Part shown: positions 1 through 8,340 of the stretch, in pieces
Numbering within the stretch: the stretch's first letter is position 1
How the letters are laid out: each line of letters begins with the position of its first letter
Notes under the pieces: generated by a model
What the model saw: the letters and a program-made list of their open reading frames with translations, nothing else
The model's database searches: none
What the model was told of the DNA's origin: nothing
Source: BJ22 sp021298375
GTDB taxonomy: Bacteria; Planctomycetota; Planctomycetia; Pirellulales; Pirellulaceae
Direction of reading: 5' to 3'
Length of the DNA stretch: 64,000 bases
Assembly: GCA_046343015.1 (NCBI GenBank)
Contig: JBKDOL010000042.1
Location: 5,500 to 69,499, forward strand
Made by a program: the position numbers and the translations under genes

Positions 1-138
1 CGAGGTCCGATGGAGCACGTCGCCAAGCGAGTAGGCCGAACGCTTCAAGAATTGGCCGTCGAACATCCGCGGCAGAGGACGGTCGGTGGAGAGGAGGAAA
101 CTGACACCGTAATCTCCCTGTTTGAGCTCCCATTTCAT
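1..138 (-). CDS. Unknown protein, N-terminal fragment
   Basis: The minus strand is open for 46 codons from an ATG at 138 to the window edge, so only the N-terminus is visible (begins MKWELKQGDYGVSFLL). A strong GGAGG lies about a dozen bases upstream of the ATG on that strand, which is why I take it as a real start. There is no signal peptide in the visible part. I do not recognise the family; the remaining sequence lies outside the window. Confidence 0.5.
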   Translation of the reverse strand, partial: MKWELKQGDYGVSFLLSTDRPLPRMFDGQFLKRSAYSLGDVLHRTS

Positions 139-210
139 GATCCGATCCTCCCCCTGAAAATTGTCTCGTTCCCCACTTCCCGTCCAGAGCCCTTGGACAC
201 GGAGTCCATA

Positions 211-243
211 CAGAGTCCTTGGACATGCAGAGTCCTTGGACAG
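211..243. repeat. Short tandem repeat, CAGAGTCCTTGGACA unit
   Basis: Two adjacent 15-16 bp copies of CAGAGTCCTTGGACA, with a degenerate third copy just upstream (from 187, CCTTGGACAC). The core CTTGGACAGGCA recurs in the repeat pair at 17002-17031, so this is one of several related minisatellites in the window. Confidence 0.75.
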
Positions 244-522
244 GCAAGCCAGCTGGACTGACAAAGCCGGCAGCTCAGGCCCCGACCCGCCAGACAAGAG
301 AGGCCGAGACAAGGCAAAAAAGCCGGGTGGAAAAAGGGTTGACGTCCAGTTTGCATCCCCTTGGAGCGGAGGGCGCAGAAAAGGTTCGGGTCGTCGGAGT
401 TCGCAGCGCCCGTTCGCAGCGCCAGCTCAACGTTTGAGTTCAGCATCCTGGCTGGCCGCGCAAACGCCGCAGGCACGCGCTGAAACTCCGGCCGGACTTT
501 GCAGTAGCCCCGGCCCGCGGCG

Positions 523-572
523 CCAGTCCAAACTGGGACCCAGTCCAAACTAAGGCCCAGTCCAAACTGGGA
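523..572. repeat. Three tandem copies of CCCAGTCCAAACTGGGA
   Basis: Three head-to-tail copies at 523-538, 539-555 and 556-572. The first and third units are small inverted repeats (CCCAGT, loop CCAA, ACTGGG) able to form hairpins; the middle unit has lost the right arm (ACTAAGG). It lies about 70 bp from the 3' end of the minus-strand tRNA-Leu, so it could affect termination or processing, but that is inference. Confidence 0.75.
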
Positions 573-644
573 TCCAGTGGAGTTGGAGATCCAGTGCGGG
601 TAGCCGGCACCCGTACAGAACCGGGTGCGGAAAAGAAAGAAAAG

Positions 645-728
645 TGCGGATAATAGGAGTCGAACCTACACGACCTTGCGGTCACTAGAACCTGAATCTA
701 GCGCGTCTGCCAATTCCGCCATATCCGC
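645..728 (-). tRNA. tRNA-Leu (anticodon CAG)
   Basis: On the minus strand the sequence begins GCGGATATGGCGGAATTGG and folds as a class II tRNA. The acceptor arm GCGGATA pairs with TATCCGC, the anticodon stem CTAGA/TCTAG carries the loop TTCAGGT (anticodon CAG, reading CUG), a long variable arm follows, and the T-arm GTAGGTTCGACTCCTAT is present. Discriminator base A; CCA is not encoded. The long variable arm and the leucine-type D-loop support Leu. It is a divergent relative of the tRNA-Leu(TAG) at 21720-21801. Confidence 0.95.
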
Positions 729-897
729 TTGTGGCAATTTCCCGCACGAGTCGAAGCTCGCTCGGGATGGAATGTTATACGACATTTCGCCGGGATCGTT
801 CAAGCCACAGCAGAAAAATGCGGGAAATACCGGCTCGATCGACTGAGCCGATCAGATTTCGGATGGCCGGCTCTCGGGACTGCTTGCCCGTTCTCGC

Positions 898-1245
898 TCA
901 ATAAATCGGAATCTGCGGGTCGATTTCGTTGCTCCAGGCATTGATGCCCCCCCGCATGCTTTGGACTTTGTCGAAGCCGAGCTGACGGAGCATTTCGGTC
1001 AAGCGGAAGCTCCGCCGGCCGGCGTGACAGTGAATGACGATGTGCTCCCCCTTGTGAGCCTCAAACGCGGGAAGCCACTCGCTGACCTGCTTGATCGGCA
1101 GCAGTCGCGTGCCCTCGATTCGGCAGAACTCATACTCGTCCGGTTCGCGGCAATCGACAAACACGAAGGAGTGTCCCGAGTCGAGCAGCTGCTTGACGGC
1201 TTGGACGTCGATTTCGTAGGGCAGGGAGGATGGAGGTGTTGTCAT
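898..1245 (-). CDS. Rhodanese-like domain protein
   Basis: A 115-residue single rhodanese domain. The active-site loop HCHAGRRS puts the catalytic cysteine at residue 73, and the CH2A-like opening DCREPDEYEFCRIEGT (residues 31-46) is typical of small sulfurtransferases of the GlpE/PspE/MoeB-C type. Such proteins carry persulfide sulfur from the active-site Cys, often to thiol acceptors; the partner here is unknown. There is no signal peptide, so it is probably cytoplasmic. It stands alone, reading away from the nucleotidyltransferase at 1593. The ATG at 1245 gives the usual length for the family. Confidence 0.9.
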   Translation of the reverse strand: MTTPPSSLPYEIDVQAVKQLLDSGHSFVFVDCREPDEYEFCRIEGTRLLPIKQVSEWLPAFEAHKGEHIVIHCHAGRRSFRLTEMLRQLGFDKVQSMRGGINAWSNEIDPQIPIY

Positions 1246-1592
1246 GGCAATTAGCGGGAGGGCGAAGAGGGGCTCTCACGGTGGCACCGTTTTACGGTGG
1301 CACGGTGGCACAGTGTTACGGTGGCACAGTGTTACCGTGGCACGGGGGAAGAGCGGGAACGGGATGAAAGGCCGCGTGGACGCGATTCAACGATATCGCC
1401 TGCGAATGGGATAGTCGAGACGGCTGAAGGGAGTGTCCGATCGTGGCCCGCTTGTCCCCCACCGCTTGTCCCCAGTCGGTTGGCGGCCGGAGGCGGACGG
1501 TCAATCAAGTGAATTCTGTTCGGGACTGGCGCCAAGACTGGGCGGCCGAAGGGTTCTAAGCAGCTAAGGACAACTGCTCTACAATCATTCCC
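1246..1592. other. Divergent intergenic region with GGTGGCAC repeats
   Basis: Between two divergently read genes. The segment 1271-1345 holds the scattered element GGGCTCTCACGG followed by a run of TTACGGTGGCAC-like units (listed separately). The rest shows nothing I can name. Confidence 0.6.
1271..1345 (+). repeat. GGCTCTCACGG(A/T)GGCAC repeat-family copy with minisatellite
   Basis: Starts with GGGCTCTCACGGTGGCAC and continues with several degenerate 8-17 bp units built on ACGGTGGCAC(AGTGTT). The head matches elements at 17288, 19165 (inverted), 22173 and 23800 (inverted), where the repeated unit is GGAGGCAC. Confidence 0.7.
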
Positions 1593-2813
1593 ATGACACC
1601 CAGAGAATTTGCGGTTCAGATCGTCCAGCGTCTGCAACAGGCCGGCTTCGAAGCGGTCTGGGCCGGGGGCTGCGTGCGCGACATGCTCCTGGGGCTCAAG
1701 CCGAAAGACTACGACGTTGCCACAAGTGCACTTCCCGAACAGATTCGCGACCTGTTTGGGCATCGCCAAACCCTGGCCATCGGTGCCTCGTTCGGTGTGA
1801 TTACGGTTCTGGGGCCCAAGTCTGCCGGCCAGGTCGAAGTGGCCACCTTCCGTCAGGATGCCGAGTACAGCGACGGGCGGCGGCCCGACTCGGTCCACTT
1901 CAGCACGGCTGAACGGGATGCCCAGCGGCGAGACTTCACGATCAACGGGATGTTTTACGATCCGGTTCAGGACGTCGTGCTCGATTTTGTCGAGGGGCGA
2001 CGCGATATCGACGAACGCGTCATTCGGGCGATCGGCAATCCCGAGGAGCGAATCGCCGAAGACAAGTTGAGGATGCTCCGCGCGGTGCGCTTCGCGGCCA
2101 CCTATCAGTTTCATCTCGACCAGGCCACGGCGACTGCCATCCGCCAGCACGCGGTCGAGATCAACCTTGTCAGCGGCGAGCGGATCGGCCAGGAACTTCG
2201 GCGGATGCTCTCCGGTCCCACCCGCCGCGTTGCCGCCGAACTGCTGTACGAGACTGAACTGCTCGAACAATTGGTCGAAGATGGCAAGCTGCTGACGGCC
2301 AATCGCGCCAACTGGAAGACGCGATTGCGGTGGCTGGAAAAGTTGCAGCTGCCCCGCTTTGAGCCGGCGACGGTCGTGCTCCTCGCCCCATTGCTCAAGG
2401 AGCATGGCCTCAAAGGGGTGGCCGAACGCTGGAAACTCTCGGTCGCCGAACGCAAAACGATTCAGTGGATCGACGAGCACTGGCTGCAGTTGACGCGCGC
2501 GGCGAGCTTGCCGTGGTCGCAAATTCAGCCGCTGCTGGCTCATCCCGATGCAGCGTTGGCACTCGATTTGGCGGAAGCAGCGGCCGGGCCTGAACAAATT
2601 GGGCTGGTGGTTTGCCGCCAGCGACTGGCCTGGCCGCGCGCGCAGTTGGATCCACCGCCGTTGCTGGACGGCAACGACCTGCGGGGCCTGGGGTTGAAGC
2701 CGGGTCCAGATTTCGCCCGATTGCTGGCCGGCGCACGGGCCGCGCAGCTGGATGGCGAACTGGCCGATCGCGCTGCCGCCCTCGAGTGGGTACGGAAGGC
2801 AGAGGGGCTGTAG
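1593..2813 (+). CDS. CCA tRNA nucleotidyltransferase / poly(A) polymerase family
   Basis: A 406-residue class II nucleotidyltransferase. The signature GGCVRDMLLG (residues 25-34) is followed by the catalytic DYDVAT (metal-binding Asp39 and Asp41), the RRDFTINGMFYDP segment near residue 112 and the RNA-binding RMLRAVRFAA near residue 160. The family either adds or repairs the CCA end of tRNAs or polyadenylates RNA. Neither visible tRNA encodes CCA, so a CCA-adding role fits, but the subfamily cannot be settled by eye. No C-terminal HD domain is apparent. The ATG at 1593 places the first motif at the usual distance. It is monocistronic. Confidence 0.93.
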   Translation: MTPREFAVQIVQRLQQAGFEAVWAGGCVRDMLLGLKPKDYDVATSALPEQIRDLFGHRQTLAIGASFGVITVLGPKSAGQVEVATFRQDAEYSDGRRPDSVHFSTAERDAQRRDFTINGMFYDPVQDVVLDFVEGRRDIDERVIRAIGNPEERIAEDKLRMLRAVRFAATYQFHLDQATATAIRQHAVEINLVSGERIGQELRRMLSGPTRRVAAELLYETELLEQLVEDGKLLTANRANWKTRLRWLEKLQLPRFEPATVVLLAPLLKEHGLKGVAERWKLSVAERKTIQWIDEHWLQLTRAASLPWSQIQPLLAHPDAALALDLAEAAAGPEQIGLVVCRQRLAWPRAQLDPPPLLDGNDLRGLGLKPGPDFARLLAGARAAQLDGELADRAAALEWVRKAEGL

Positions 2814-2876
2814 CCGGGTAATGGTCGATCGGCAACTTAAACTAAATAAAACGAGACTTCAACGAAACTTCGAATT

Positions 2877-2972
2877 TTGATTTTGTGTTCTCTTAATGCT
2901 TGCCTCGCGTTTTGCTTCGCAGGCCAAGCGAACGCTCAACTCCCTATTGAGACCGCAATCGTTGAGGAGTAG
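2877..2972 (+). pseudogene. Signal-peptide-like leader ending in an in-frame TAG
   Basis: In the same frame as the ORF at 2985, an open stretch after a TAA at 2847 encodes a hydrophobic leader with a small-residue end (…AGQANAQLPIETAIVEE) and then meets TAG at 2970. No ATG is present; TTG at 2877 is the likeliest start. A secretion leader directly in frame with the next ORF suggests one secreted protein gene split by a nonsense mutation (or a sequencing error). The region is visibly more AT-rich than its surroundings. Confidence 0.45.
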
Positions 2973-2984
2973 ACCGCAGTTGGG

Positions 2985-3476
2985 GTGGAAACGACTGAGT
3001 GCCTCCTGTCCGGTACCGTATCTAATGCGATCTCCGAAGGTCTATATGAGGTTGTTGTAACCGACGCCGACGGATCTTTCGCAAGCGGGTTGATTTTTAT
3101 CGATTCGACCTCAAGCTTCCTGATTGCTATCCAAACGAACAACCCGTTGAATGTCTCTTCTTTCTTGGGCGTTACGATCCTCGACGATTCAAATGAGCCT
3201 ATCGATCAATTCATCGCGATTGTCGCTGACAAAAAGATACGACTTGGTGAGGGCTGGTGGGTTTGGGATAGTGAATTTCATCCGAAAGGAAAAGATGGGG
3301 TCAAGAAAGAGATGTTGACTGATGCTGGCGATTTCGAAGGCAGGGTTGGCAAGAACCCTGACGTCAAAGTCAACAATGGAGTGATAGAACTACACGGAGT
3401 GGGTGACAAGAAAGGCAAAAAATTTGTCACCGATCTCAAACCAGAAGACTACGAAGGTCTTCACAAAGACGAATAA
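2985..3476 (+). CDS. Orphan toxin-like C-terminal protein (possibly a decayed secreted toxin)
   Basis: A 163-residue ORF starting at GTG. The first ~70 residues look like a beta-rich spacer (VEVVVTDADGSFASGL-like), and residues ~85-163 are a compact polar domain with GEGWWVWDSEFHPKGKDG and NPDVKVNNGVIELHGVG, ending in an acidic-basic tail. The style is that of a C-terminal toxin module of polymorphic toxins: late, lysine-rich, AT-rich, followed at once by a small gene. I cannot name the family. The same frame continues upstream through one TAG to a secretion leader, so the original product was probably exported. The small gene at 3502 would be the immunity partner. Confidence 0.5.
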   Translation: METTECLLSGTVSNAISEGLYEVVVTDADGSFASGLIFIDSTSSFLIAIQTNNPLNVSSFLGVTILDDSNEPIDQFIAIVADKKIRLGEGWWVWDSEFHPKGKDGVKKEMLTDAGDFEGRVGKNPDVKVNNGVIELHGVGDKKGKKFVTDLKPEDYEGLHKDE

Positions 3477-3501
3477 TCGTAAAAAAGGAATTGTGACTTC
3501 C

Positions 3502-3939
3502 ATGTACCATTTAATTCACAAGCTTGAGATTTCGGGGCTCAGCAAGGCCTTGACGGTTGACGATTTCGAAAGACTTGCCCCACTCGAACGGGATTTTCGA
3601 AATCAAAAACGGATTTCCTATCAATGGAGAATCGTGGAAAACTTCGATGACTGCCTAGCTCAACCTCCTGTTCACCAATTCCTTGATTTTTTAGAGGCAA
3701 ATCGCTCGATTTTGTCGCAATACCATAGTACCGATTATACGTATTGGCTCACGATTATCTATTGCGACCAATGCGCCTACGAACTTGGATTACAGACGAT
3801 CAAGAAGATGGCCAGCCTCAGTCTGACAATCTGTTTGAATTGTTCCTTCCGCGAAAACGAAGACGAGGTCAAGTCCTGCAAGGTTCCAATCGAAGAGCAG
3901 AGTCGGGAACGTGAAAAAAATCGATCACTCGGCCCATAG
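3502..3939 (+). CDS. Small unknown protein, candidate immunity protein
   Basis: A 145-residue acidic protein (starts MYHLIHKLEISGLSKAL) beginning 25 bp after the toxin-like ORF. The frame is open further upstream to 3403, but that part overlaps the preceding gene; the ATG at 3502, preceded by AAAAAAGGAA, is the sensible start. It has no signal peptide or membrane segment; cysteines cluster in its C-terminal half (YCDQCAYE, CLNC). Its size, its position just after a toxin-like ORF and its low GC fit an immunity gene. The family is unrecognised and the role is inferred from position only. Confidence 0.5.
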   Translation: MYHLIHKLEISGLSKALTVDDFERLAPLERDFRNQKRISYQWRIVENFDDCLAQPPVHQFLDFLEANRSILSQYHSTDYTYWLTIIYCDQCAYELGLQTIKKMASLSLTICLNCSFRENEDEVKSCKVPIEEQSREREKNRSLGP

Positions 3940-4140
3940 ATCGCAAATGTCCGTCAAGATCGCCGAACAAAGCGATGAACGGAAGTGCTCGAAAAGCCGT
4001 GAATTGATTGCAGCGTCTTTCGCTCCCACTCCGTTATCGCCAGCGTTAGCTGTTAGTTGTTAGCTGTTGGGGAAGAAAGGACTCTGCAAGTCTCTAAATT
4101 GGGCTGGTCTAACCAAAAACCAAAAACTATCAACCCAAAC

Positions 4141-5490
4141 TTATTTCAGCTCGACGCAGACAATTTCCTTGTCGTTTCGCGCGAACATGCACCCGTTGGA
4201 GAAGGCTGGGTGGGCCCAGACAATCTTGCGGCCGCGCGCGGCGCCGGTCGGTTCCAGAATCTTCGTCCGATCGACTTGCTCAAAACCACTCGGCGAGAGT
4301 TTGGCGATGATCAGCTCTCCTTCGTCGCTGAACATCAGGTACCGGCCGTCATTCTCGACAATGAACAGCGTGCCGAACATCGCGGGATTCTTGGCGAAGA
4401 CCTTCTTGTCCCGCCAGACGAGTTCATTCTTCTCGACCGTCACGCAGCGAAATTCGCCCTCGCCGTCGACGCCATAGATATGACCATCCTTGACCACCGG
4501 CGTCGACATCAGCGCATTCAATGAATTCTCGTTTCGCGGATCCGTCTTGTACGTCCGGTAAACTTCCTTGACGCTCGGCGGGTTGGAGCCGATTTCCAGC
4601 AGCAGGCTTCCCTTGTAGTACTCCGTCACAAAATAGAGGTTGCCAATCATTCGCGGAGTGACAATCGTCGTCGCCGCCGGCTGGGCCTTTTCTTCCGGAA
4701 AGACCACGTGCCAGTTGGCAGCGCCGCTTTCGGGGTTGAGGGAATCGACGCCGTCGCCATTCCAAGCCAAAAGTTGGCGTTCCCCGTTCTGTTCGTAAAT
4801 CATCAACGGAGAATAAGCGACATCGGAAACGGTCAACGCCTTCCAGCGTTCTTCACCGGTCAGCTTGTCGAAGCAGACGATCGCCGAGCCTTCACCACCC
4901 ACCGGTACGATCAGCCGCGGTCCGTCAACCAAGGGATGCGAAGCATAGCCCCAGGGCGGCGGCTTGGATCCGTACAGTTCAGTCAGTGACTTTTCCCAGA
5001 CCACCGTGCCATCGGCCACCTTGAGGCATTTCAGATGCCCCATCGCACCCAAGGTGTAGACGTAGTCGCCATCGACAGCCGGTGTGCAGCGAGGTCCGGT
5101 CGGATAAGCAATCTTGTAAGGGCAGTCGTACTGGTGCGACCAAAGCTCTTTTCCTGTGGCTGCATCCAGGCATTGAATTCGCTCGCCACCCGGAATCGCA
5201 CCCGTCTTGCGGATGTCGTTTTCAACCGTCAGCCCCTTGTCTTCGTCCTTGGTCCGGTCCATCACAAAGAGGCGGCCGTTGGCGACGCTGGGGCCGGTAT
5301 ATCCCGGTCCGATCGGCATCCGCCAGCGGACCTTGGGGCCACCCTCTGGAAACTTTTCGAGGATGCCGGTTTCCCGCCAGACCCCGTCCATCTTTTCCCC
5401 CATCCAGCGCGGCCAGTCATCGGCTGAAAGCACCGCCGGCAAACACAGTCCCAGGCAAAGACACGCGAAATTTCTCAACCAAGTTTTCAT
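4141..5490 (-). CDS. Secreted PQQ-type beta-propeller protein
   Basis: 449 residues from the ATG at 5490, chosen because it gives a clean signal peptide (MKTWLRNFACLCLGLCLPAVLSADD). The mature part is built from repeated blades of the pyrrolo-quinoline-quinone repeat kind, with blade marks such as LDAATGKELW, LKVADGTVVW, FDKLTGEERW and LNPESGAANW. Planctomycetes carry many such exported propellers, usually without a recognisable catalytic site; most probably bind polymers or partners outside the cytoplasm. Substrate unknown. The frame is open 18 codons further upstream but that extension has no signal-peptide character. Confidence 0.85.
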   Translation of the reverse strand: MKTWLRNFACLCLGLCLPAVLSADDWPRWMGEKMDGVWRETGILEKFPEGGPKVRWRMPIGPGYTGPSVANGRLFVMDRTKDEDKGLTVENDIRKTGAIPGGERIQCLDAATGKELWSHQYDCPYKIAYPTGPRCTPAVDGDYVYTLGAMGHLKCLKVADGTVVWEKSLTELYGSKPPPWGYASHPLVDGPRLIVPVGGEGSAIVCFDKLTGEERWKALTVSDVAYSPLMIYEQNGERQLLAWNGDGVDSLNPESGAANWHVVFPEEKAQPAATTIVTPRMIGNLYFVTEYYKGSLLLEIGSNPPSVKEVYRTYKTDPRNENSLNALMSTPVVKDGHIYGVDGEGEFRCVTVEKNELVWRDKKVFAKNPAMFGTLFIVENDGRYLMFSDEGELIIAKLSPSGFEQVDRTKILEPTGAARGRKIVWAHPAFSNGCMFARNDKEIVCVELK

Positions 5491-5729
5491 GAGCAGAAGT
5501 CCACCTGCGAAAAGGAGCTGAATCGTCGGGCCGGATCGCAACAAGCCGGGGTGTAGGGGAGGTCGCTCCGGCCGACGACTTCCCGAGAAAAAAGAATGAA
5601 AATACTCCGCTCAGTTTCCGAAGCGGGAGCCATCAAAGCCCCCATGGAGCCTGGGGAGTGTCCGCCACGCTGTCCCGATCTCATCCCGAAATGCCAGGCA
5701 GCTCCCACTGTTCTCTCCCGCAAGAACCG

Positions 5730-6581
5730 CTACTTGGTGACAAAAGCGTGTTCAATCAGCGCGGGATCGAAGTGGTCGGCCGTCCGGCCTTCCACGGCGT
5801 AAAGGTAGAGTGCCGCCAGCACGATTGAATTCAAGGCGCTGGTTAACAGCGATATTGCCAGCAGGATCAATATCCCCAGGAGGAGGATCGGGATCCCAAT
5901 CATCGTCATCTGATTGGCAATCAGAAAGGCGCCACCCATGATTGGCAGGACTCCCAGAATCGAGGCGAGAAATGTGAACAAACTCAAGCTGAAGGTCGAG
6001 GTAACGGACTCACCCCAAGTTTCACTGAGAAGCGAGGTCGATCGCTTGATCGCGGCAATCGGACCAAGTTGCTCAATCACAATGATTGGGACGACAAAAA
6101 AGGTCAGCATGCTCCACGCCGCGCCGATCAGTCCAATCACGAATTGCCCAGCCTTGTTGTTCTTGTTTTCAAAAGATTTCAGGATCACGCCGACGGTCGC
6201 AGCCACTGCGGACCAGGCAGCAATTTGGGGCAAGCGGGATAACGCCGTGGCAAACCCATCGCTCACGGTCGGGTCGCCACCCTTGAGCCGAATGACTGAA
6301 CATCCGACCAGAGCCGAATTGAAAAACACCATGATGAAGTAGTTGACGAAGTAAAACGCAAAACCAATCATCGCGAGAAAAATCCGACTCGTCGGCGATG
6401 CCCGGTCGCCGGCCCCGGAATCAAGCCAGCCGAACGCGTAGGCGGGAACAAAAAAAGAAGCGATCACCAACAGACAGCAAGCGCCGCTGAGAATCGGGAA
6501 CAGCAGCAATTCCTTGTCTAATCGCAACACGTTGAATGCCTGTTTGGTCAACGCCCAGCCAGTGGCAATCCGTTCGAACAT
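5730..6581 (-). CDS. DUF6159-type polytopic membrane protein
   Basis: A 283-residue membrane protein. It opens with MFERIATGWALTKQAFNVLRLDKELLLFP, which matches the start typical of DUF6159 proteins, and then shows about six hydrophobic segments (roughly residues 28-52, 68-92, 118-136, 147-170, 195-225, 232-262). The only clear loop is the glycine/aspartate stretch near residues 55-65. Function is unknown for the family. The neighbours are unrelated secreted-protein genes, so context adds little. Confidence 0.8.
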   Translation of the reverse strand: MFERIATGWALTKQAFNVLRLDKELLLFPILSGACCLLVIASFFVPAYAFGWLDSGAGDRASPTSRIFLAMIGFAFYFVNYFIMVFFNSALVGCSVIRLKGGDPTVSDGFATALSRLPQIAAWSAVAATVGVILKSFENKNNKAGQFVIGLIGAAWSMLTFFVVPIIVIEQLGPIAAIKRSTSLLSETWGESVTSTFSLSLFTFLASILGVLPIMGGAFLIANQMTMIGIPILLLGILILLAISLLTSALNSIVLAALYLYAVEGRTADHFDPALIEHAFVTK

Positions 6582-6717
6582 GGTTGGCCTCGAAAACCGG
6601 AGAGGATGAAAAGCGACTGGACGAAAGTGTAGCGAATTCAGCCCTCCGCCAACAACAGAAGATTGTCAAATTGCCTGCCGGCGATCGACAGCCCGTACTA
6701 CTGCCCCCGGAACCGCC

Positions 6718-8112
6718 TCAGGCAATCACCTGATGGACGACATTTCCAAAAACATCGGTCAGCCGAAAGTCCCGTCCGGCGTGGCGATAAGTCAAACGGG
6801 TGTGGTCCATTCCAAGCAGGTGCAGAATTGTGGCGTGTAAATCATGGACGTGGACCGGGTTCTCGACGGCCCGATAGCCAAACTCGTCGGTTGCTCCGTG
6901 GACCGTTCCCCCGCGGACGCCACCGCCGGCCAGCCACACCGTAAAGCCATAGTGATTGTGGTCGCGCCCCCCAGCCGGCTTTCCGTTAGAGAGTTCCACA
7001 CTGGGTGTCCGGCCAAACTCGCCGCCGCAGATGACCAGCGTGTCTTCGAGCATGCCGCGTTGTTTCAGGTCGGTCAGCAGAGCGGCAATCGGCCCGTCGC
7101 ACTCGTTGGCCAGATTGCGGTGCGCCGTTTCCAGGTTGTCGTGGCTATCCCAGGGCTGGACGTCGCCATGATAACACTGCACAAACCGCACCCCGCGCTC
7201 GACTAATCGCCGCGCGAGCAGCAACTGCCGTCCGTGCAGGGTCTCGCCGTACAGTTCGCGGATGTGCTGCGGCTCGCGGCTCAGGTCAAAGGCCTCGTTC
7301 GCCTCCGTCTGCATCCGAAAGGCGAGTTCAAACGACTGGATTCGAGCCTCCAACTCAGGCGTGTCCTGGCGACTCGCCTGATGCAGCCGATTGAGCCGCT
7401 GCAAGAGCGAGACTTGCCGTCGCTGGTCAACCGCCGAGATGCCGGCATTTTGAATATCCTCGATCAATTCGCTGACCGTTGTCTTGCGAGTGTCCAGATA
7501 GGTCCCCTGATAAATCCCGGGGAGAAAGGAGGACCGCCAATTGGAGACATCCGCGACCGGAAGGCCTGGGCACATCGTGACAAAGCCGGGCAGATTCTCG
7601 TTCTCACTCCCCAGGCCGTACGTCAACCACGCACCCATGCTCGGCCGCGAGAGTCGCTCGTCGCCGCAATTCATCAACCGCATCGACTGCTCATGATTGG
7701 GAGTGTTTGCCTGCATCGAGCGAATGAAGCAGATATCGTCGACATGCTGGGCGGTCTTGCTGAACAGTTCGCTCACCTCCAAGCCGCTCTCGCCATACTT
7801 GGTGAACTTGAAGGGCGAGGCCATCGCGTGCCCGGTCCGGCGCTCGGTCGTCAGATTGCCCTGGGGAAGCGGTTGTCCGTGATATTTCGTCAATTCAGGT
7901 TTGGGGTCGAACGTATCAACCTGGGAGGGCCCGCCATTGAGGTAGATGTGGATGACCCGCTTGGCCCGGGGGCGAAAATGGGCCGACTTCACCGCCAGCG
8001 GATTGACGGCTTTCTCCTCGCCCGCAAGCTCGCCGGCCAGCAGACTCAGTGCTCCCAGCATCCCCAACCCCATCCCGGTCTGCTTCAGCATCTCGCGCCG
8101 CGAAAAAAACAT
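6718..8112 (-). CDS. DUF1501 domain protein with Tat-type leader
   Basis: 464 residues. The N-terminus MFFSRREMLKQTGMG has the twin-arginine leader pattern followed by a hydrophobic stretch. The body shows the DUF1501 marks HIYLNGGPSQVDTFDPKP (near residue 55) and VICGGEFGRTPSVE with a following GRDHNHYGFTVWLAGGG segment. DUF1501 proteins belong to the alkaline-phosphatase/sulfatase-like fold and are abundant in planctomycetes, nearly always next to a cytochrome-c DUF1549/1553 gene, as here: the gene upstream on the same strand ends 228 bp before this start. Substrate unknown; an exported polymer-degrading or electron-transfer role is often proposed. Confidence 0.92.
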   Translation of the reverse strand: MFFSRREMLKQTGMGLGMLGALSLLAGELAGEEKAVNPLAVKSAHFRPRAKRVIHIYLNGGPSQVDTFDPKPELTKYHGQPLPQGNLTTERRTGHAMASPFKFTKYGESGLEVSELFSKTAQHVDDICFIRSMQANTPNHEQSMRLMNCGDERLSRPSMGAWLTYGLGSENENLPGFVTMCPGLPVADVSNWRSSFLPGIYQGTYLDTRKTTVSELIEDIQNAGISAVDQRRQVSLLQRLNRLHQASRQDTPELEARIQSFELAFRMQTEANEAFDLSREPQHIRELYGETLHGRQLLLARRLVERGVRFVQCYHGDVQPWDSHDNLETAHRNLANECDGPIAALLTDLKQRGMLEDTLVICGGEFGRTPSVELSNGKPAGGRDHNHYGFTVWLAGGGVRGGTVHGATDEFGYRAVENPVHVHDLHATILHLLGMDHTRLTYRHAGRDFRLTDVFGNVVHQVIA

Positions 8113-8340
8113 TAGCCCACCCCGAAGTTCGGAAAAGGAAAGGAACTACTAAACAGCAAGAATTGAAAAGCCAATCAGAACCAAACGGCAATCTGTTCGA
8201 ATCAAAAAGCCAATGCGTCAACAACAGCGGAGGCAATCTCGAGGCGAGAAGGCATCGTTTGTGCAGCGCCCCGCTTCAGCCTCTTTCATCGTCGCAGCCA
8301 ATCAACGATCAGCCTCCCCATCAAATCGCGGTAAACGTCC

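Larger units (their letters stand above)
139..644. other. Intergenic region with two short repeat clusters
   Basis: About 500 bp without a convincing gene; open frames here overlap on both strands and look like GC-driven shadows. It holds two clusters of short tandem repeats (211-243 and 523-572), listed separately. No promoter or terminator stands out. Confidence 0.6.

Noticed and set aside
1332..2597. 421-codon minus-strand frame opposite the nucleotidyltransferase
   Set aside because: Antisense shadow of a gene with clear catalytic motifs; composition is arginine/proline/glutamine noise.
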